This document shows, piece after piece, positions 4,296 to 7,244 of a DNA stretch of 7,244 bases. The stretch comes from Opitutales bacterium (GTDB lineage: Bacteria; Verrucomicrobiota; Verrucomicrobiia; Opitutales; Opitutaceae). The first letter of the stretch is position 1, and every line of letters begins with the position of its first letter. The notes beneath the pieces were generated by a model. That model ran no database searches. It saw nothing but the letters and a program-made list of their open reading frames with translations, and was not told the DNA's origin. The DNA lies in NCBI GenBank assembly GCA_021772595.1, contig JAJFLS010000778.1, positions 1 to 7,244 on the forward strand. Reading direction: 5' to 3'. The position numbers were made by a program, and so were the translations under genes.

Positions 4296-5045
4296 ATGTC
4301 CTCAGACTCAAAACCGGCCGGCAAACCGAAGTACAAACGTGTCATCCTCAAGCTCAGCGGCGAAGTGCTGCGAAGCTCAAAAACCGGCGATCCCATCGAT
4401 TGGGACACCCTCAAGCGCATTTGCGAACAGGTTAAGGAAATCCGATCCCTCGGAGCCGAAGTCTGCATCGTAATCGGCGGCGGCAACATCTTCCGGGGCC
4501 TCTCCGGCTCCAAAGAGCGCGGCGTCGACCGCACCACAGGCGACTACATGGGGATGCTCTCCACCGTCATCAACGGCCTCGCCTTCATGGAGTGCCTCGA
4601 AAAAATGGGCGTCTACACCCGCGTCCAGACCTCCATCCCCATGAACCAGGTCGCCGAGCCCTTCATCCTCCGACGGGCCGTTCGCCACCTGGAGAAAGGC
4701 CGCGTCGTCATCTTCGTCGCCGGCACCGGAAACCCCTACTTCTCCACCGACACCGCCGCCGCGCTCCGCGCCAGCGAGATCCAGGCCGACGTCATCATGA
4801 AGGCCACCAAGGTCGACGGCATCTACGACAAGGACCCGATGAAGCACGACGACGCCGTCAAATACGAGCAGCTCACCTACATCGACGCCCTCCAGCAGCG
4901 CCTGAATATCCTCGATTCCACCGCATTCTCCCTTTGCATGGACAACGAAGTCCCTATCCTCGTCTTCAGCCTAAACGAGGAAGGCAGTATCCGCCGGGCG
5001 ATTCTCGGCGAGAAAGTCGGCACCCTCGTAACCTCCAGCGAATAG
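4296..5045 (+). CDS. pyrH: UMP kinase (uridylate kinase)
   Basis: This cytoplasmic enzyme phosphorylates UMP to UDP with ATP, an essential step in pyrimidine nucleotide synthesis. It belongs to the amino acid kinase fold and not to the adenylate kinase type. The 249 residues match the usual length with about 12 extra N-terminal residues. Motifs in order: VILKLSGEVL at 16-25, VIGGGNIFRG at 59-68, DYMGM at 83-87 (the DxMGM signature region), AGTGNPYFSTDTAA at 142-155, MKATKVDGIYDKDP at 168-181, and MDNEVPILVF at 215-224. No other in-frame start lies close upstream, and no SD precedes the ATG. It is followed by frr after 52 bp, the order found in most bacteria. The usual upstream partners rpsB-tsf are absent: a divergent tRNA-Gln lies there instead, so this pair has its own promoter. 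Confidence 0.98.
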   Translation: MSSDSKPAGKPKYKRVILKLSGEVLRSSKTGDPIDWDTLKRICEQVKEIRSLGAEVCIVIGGGNIFRGLSGSKERGVDRTTGDYMGMLSTVINGLAFMECLEKMGVYTRVQTSIPMNQVAEPFILRRAVRHLEKGRVVIFVAGTGNPYFSTDTAAALRASEIQADVIMKATKVDGIYDKDPMKHDDAVKYEQLTYIDALQQRLNILDSTAFSLCMDNEVPILVFSLNEEGSIRRAILGEKVGTLVTSSE

Positions 5046-5097
5046 ACCCTCGAGAAAACCATTTTCATTTAACGCAAACCACAAACCCGAAAACGCT

Positions 5098-5658
5098 ATG
5101 GACGAAGACGAAATTTTTCTGAACTTTGAAGAAGGCATGGAGAAATCCATTGAGCACGCCTCCCGCGAATTCGCTGCCGTCAACACCGGCAAAGCCAATC
5201 CTTCCATGGTCGAAGGCATCACGGTCGAAGCCTACGGAAGCAAAATGGCGATCCGCGACATGGCAGCCATCTCCACCCCAGACAATCGCACCATCGCGAT
5301 CACGCCCTGGGACAAGGGAACGCTCCAGCCCATCGAAAAAGCCATCCAGACCTCCAACATCGGCATCACGCCCGCCATCATGGGCGACGTCATCCGCCTG
5401 CCACTCCCGGATCTGACAGGCGACCGGCGGCAAGAGCTCGTCAAATTCGTCCACAAGCATTCCGAAGACGCCCGCGTCGGCATCCGCAAAGCGCGCCACG
5501 ACGCGATGGACGCGATCAAGAAGCTCCAGAAGGACGGCTCCATTTCCGAAGACGATCTCAAGCGTTGCGAAAAAGAAATCCAAACCGAGACCGACGACTC
5601 GATCAAGAAAATCAACGACCTTCTCGCCGCAAAGGAAAAAGATCTGCTGACCGTTTAG
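5098..5658 (+). CDS. frr: Ribosome recycling factor
   Basis: Ribosome recycling factor acts with EF-G to split the post-termination ribosome so that subunits can be reused. The 186 residues have the normal family length. The first part contains NTGKANPSMVEGI at 29-41 (Lys where many members have Arg in TGRA), YGSKMAIRDMAAIS at 46-59 and NRTIAITPWDKG at 63-74. The middle has GDVIRLPLPDLTGDRRQELVK at 96-116. The long-helix hallmark ARVGIRKARHDA lies at 125-136, with conserved Arg130 and Arg133. The C-terminal helix contains SISEDDLKRCEKEIQTETDDSIKKI. The gene lies 52 bp after pyrH with no terminator between, so the two are probably cotranscribed. No SD is seen before the ATG at 5098. A repeat-filled gap separates it from proB. 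Confidence 0.98.
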   Translation: MDEDEIFLNFEEGMEKSIEHASREFAAVNTGKANPSMVEGITVEAYGSKMAIRDMAAISTPDNRTIAITPWDKGTLQPIEKAIQTSNIGITPAIMGDVIRLPLPDLTGDRRQELVKFVHKHSEDARVGIRKARHDAMDAIKKLQKDGSISEDDLKRCEKEIQTETDDSIKKINDLLAAKEKDLLTV

Positions 5659-5677
5659 GCGCTCGAGACGCCAGCTA

Positions 5678-5735
5678 TTTAGTCCATAGCCGTTTAGTCC
5701 ATAGCCAACTAAAAGCTACAGACTAAAAAGCTACA
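5678..5735. repeat. Compact direct and inverted repeat cluster between frr and proB
   Basis: tttagtccatagcc occurs twice (5678-5691 and 5693-5706). It is followed by actaaaagctaca (5708-5720) and actaaaaagctaca (5722-5735). The first unit is also an imperfect inverted repeat of 5714-5727: 7 bp, a 2-by-2 mismatch, then 4 bp. The word ccgtttag at the frr stop (5651-5658) recurs at 5690-5697. It fills most of the 98-bp gap. Confidence 0.8.
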
Positions 5736-5756
5736 CGCTATCCACCTTCTTCTCCA

Positions 5757-6842
5757 GTGAAACGCATCGTCATCAAGCTCGGCACGGGCATCCTCACAAC
5801 CGGTATCGGAATCGTCGATACCGATCGCATCAACGCGATCTGCACCCAAGTGGCCGAAGTGAGAAAGCGCGGCATCGAAGTCCTCATCGTCAGCTCCGGC
5901 GCCGTCGGCATGGGCATGGGCGTGCTCGACCTGCAACGCCGCCCCCCTACGCTCGCCAAGCAGCAAGCCTGCGCCTCCATCGGCCAAAGCCGCCTCATCC
6001 AATGCTGGCAAAGCGGCCTCGACCCCTTCGACCTCGTCGCCGGCCAGATACTGCTCACCCACGAAGGCCTCAAAATCCGCTCGCGCTACGTTAACGCCAA
6101 AAACACAATCTCCCAAATGCTGGCCTACGGCGTCGTGCCCGTCATCAACGAGAACGACGCTATCAGCGCCTACGAAATCAAGTTCGGCAACAACGACATC
6201 CTCGGCGCAATGGTCGCCAGCCTGACCGATGCCGACCAGTTCCAGATTCTCTCCACCGCCCCCGGCCTCGTAGATATGGACGACTCCGGCGAGATCATCC
6301 CTCTCGTCCACACCATTACTCCCGACATCGAAGCCCTCGCCAAAGACACCGACTCTCCCACCGCAGTAGGCGGAATGATCTCGAAACTCCAGGCCGCCAA
6401 AATCGCCACCGGTTCCGGATGCGATGTCCTAATTGCCGACGGTTCCGATACCGACATCATACTTCGCATCCTCGACGGCGAAGCAGTCGGAACGCGCTTC
6501 AGCGCCCACCACTCCCCGATGGTATCCAAAAAACGGTGGCTCGCCTACTTCCAGCGTCCAAGCGGCTCCATCCAGATCGACGACGGCGCCAGCAACGCTC
6601 TCATCCGAGACGATCGCAGTCTCCTCGCCGCCGGCATCGTCCAATGCTCCGGCAACTTCCACTCGGGAGACGTCGTCGACGTCGTCGATCAAAACGGAAA
6701 TCCCGTCGCCCGAGGAGAAACCACCTTTTCCAGTCACGAGATCCAGCAGATCGCCCGAAAAAGCGCCGCCGAAATCGAGACCCTCTTCCCCGACCGCAAA
6801 CGCCTCGAAGTCATCCACCGCGACGCCCTAGTGCTTTTATAA
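5757..6842 (+). CDS. proB: Glutamate 5-kinase with C-terminal PUA domain
   Basis: Glutamate 5-kinase makes L-glutamyl 5-phosphate from glutamate and ATP, the first committed step of proline synthesis, normally feedback-inhibited by proline. At 361 residues it is the long, PUA-containing form. The amino acid kinase domain spans about 1-255: IVIKLGTGIL at 4-13, VSSGAVGMGMG at 46-55, VPVINENDAIS at 128-137, FGNNDILGAMVASLTDAD at 143-160, and GGMISKLQAAKIA at 205-217. The PUA domain is about 270-350, with IQIDDGASNALI near its start. The start is GTG at 5757, which places MKRIVIKLG exactly at the family N-terminus; no SD is visible. It is separated from frr by repeats and followed by a long hairpin, so it may be its own unit. 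proA is not adjacent; a helicase gene follows instead. Confidence 0.97.
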   Translation: MKRIVIKLGTGILTTGIGIVDTDRINAICTQVAEVRKRGIEVLIVSSGAVGMGMGVLDLQRRPPTLAKQQACASIGQSRLIQCWQSGLDPFDLVAGQILLTHEGLKIRSRYVNAKNTISQMLAYGVVPVINENDAISAYEIKFGNNDILGAMVASLTDADQFQILSTAPGLVDMDDSGEIIPLVHTITPDIEALAKDTDSPTAVGGMISKLQAAKIATGSGCDVLIADGSDTDIILRILDGEAVGTRFSAHHSPMVSKKRWLAYFQRPSGSIQIDDGASNALIRDDRSLLAAGIVQCSGNFHSGDVVDVVDQNGNPVARGETTFSSHEIQQIARKSAAEIETLFPDRKRLEVIHRDALVLL

Positions 6843-6916
6843 ATTAAGAAGTAAGAAGGCAAAATTAAGAAGTAGAGAGAATAAACTTCTTCGTTCTTCA
6901 ATTTTCCTTCTTACTT
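6841..6916. repeat. AT-rich long inverted repeat between proB and the helicase gene
   Basis: AAGTAAGAAGG (6849-6859) pairs with CCTTCTTACTT (6906-6916), then after one bulged C AAAATT (6861-6866) pairs with AATTTT (6900-6905), and about five more pairs follow after another bulge. The whole forms a stem of about 22 bp. The word aattaagaagta is also directly repeated (6842-6853 and 6863-6874). The 15-mer aaattaagaagtaag at 6841-6855 begins within the proB stop codon and is found reversed at 4089-4103. It ends 7 nt before the helicase ATG and could act as a transcription barrier or shield that start. Confidence 0.85.
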
Positions 6917-6923
6917 TCGCCAC

Positions 6924-7244
6924 ATGGATTTCGATCTGCCAGCCGCTCCTTCATCACTCGAGATTCCTCCGATTGATTTCCGAGGCGAACTGAACGACGA
7001 GCAATACATCGCAGTTACCGCCGAGCCCGGCCCGCTGCTTATCCTTGCCGGCGCCGGCAGCGGCAAGACCCGCACGCTCACCTACCGCGTAGCCTACCTG
7101 CTCTCCAAGGGCGTCAGCCCGGGCGATATTCTCCTGCTCACTTTCACCAACAAGGCCGCCAAGGAAATGCTCGGCCGGGTGGAAGACCTCACTGGACAGG
7201 AAGCGCGGCGCTTCTGGGGCGGCACCTTTCACAGCATCGGTCAC
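6924..7244 (+). CDS. UvrD/PcrA/Rep-type superfamily 1A DNA helicase, partial (N-terminus)
   Basis: The first 107 residues of an ATP-dependent 3'-5' DNA helicase of the UvrD/PcrA/Rep group are present; the rest lies beyond the right edge. The motifs visible, in order, are the Q motif LNDEQ at 23-27, the Walker A LAGAGSGKT ending at 49 with Lys48, motif Ia LLTFTNKAAKEM at 71-82, and the GTFHSIGH motif at 100-107. Such enzymes act in nucleotide excision and mismatch repair or in clearing replication obstacles. The N-terminal segment before the Q motif is about 22 residues, somewhat longer than usual. The ATG at 6924 has no SD. Which of UvrD, PcrA or Rep it is cannot be decided from this fragment. 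Confidence 0.95.
   Translation, partial: MDFDLPAAPSSLEIPPIDFRGELNDEQYIAVTAEPGPLLILAGAGSGKTRTLTYRVAYLLSKGVSPGDILLLTFTNKAAKEMLGRVEDLTGQEARRFWGGTFHSIGH

Noticed and set aside
4377..4847. 156-codon minus-strand open frame within pyrH
   Set aside because: Antisense shadow of pyrH with Asp/Gly/Val-rich composition typical of reverse-complemented GC-rich genes.
5709..6311. 200-codon minus-strand open frame within proB
   Set aside because: Antisense shadow of proB; no motif, no start signal.

Overview
The window is a moderately GC-rich bacterial chromosomal segment. The most likely source is Verrucomicrobiota (Opitutales/Puniceicoccales-like). This placement is an inference from three things: Tat-exported Gfo/Idh/MocA and sugar-isomerase-like proteins, a small exported Cys protein resembling the DUF6370 family, and most genes lacking a Shine-Dalgarno sequence. 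No taxonomic marker here settles it.

Layout. (1) 1-555, minus strand: the N-terminal part of an exported Ser/Arg/Pro-rich low-complexity protein. It has a signal peptide and 57-residue tandem repeats and runs off the left edge. (2) 821-1936, minus: a Tat-exported oxidoreductase very similar in motif layout to glucose-fructose oxidoreductase. (3) 2114-2431, plus: a small exported four-cysteine protein with a strong SD and a textbook intrinsic terminator. (4) 2620-3537, plus: a Tat-type TIM-barrel sugar phosphate isomerase/epimerase-like protein. (5) 3582-3836, minus: a small GIY-YIG nuclease-domain protein. (6) 3849-4108: a non-coding mosaic of inverted repeats and tRNA-like fragments. (7) 4109-4182, minus: tRNA-Gln(TTG) with encoded CCA. 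(8) 4296-6842, plus: housekeeping genes pyrH, frr and proB. (9) 6924-7244, plus: the N-terminus of a UvrD/PcrA-type helicase that runs off the right edge.

How the parts work together. The left half looks like cell-envelope and periplasmic functions: two Tat-type sugar-active proteins plus small exported proteins. The right half is core metabolism: UMP phosphorylation, ribosome recycling, the first step of proline synthesis and DNA repair or replication. The two halves are separated by the GIY-YIG gene and the repeat/tRNA patch, which has the look of a small plastic site. Short AT-rich repeats with dyad symmetry also fill the frr-proB and proB-helicase gaps, and one 15-nt word is shared between the tRNA patch and the proB-helicase gap.

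I see no convincing new multi-gene system. The most unusual items are the repeat-built Ser/Arg protein, whose two full repeat copies differ only synonymously, and the duplicated tRNA-Gln 3' end with the surrounding repeats.
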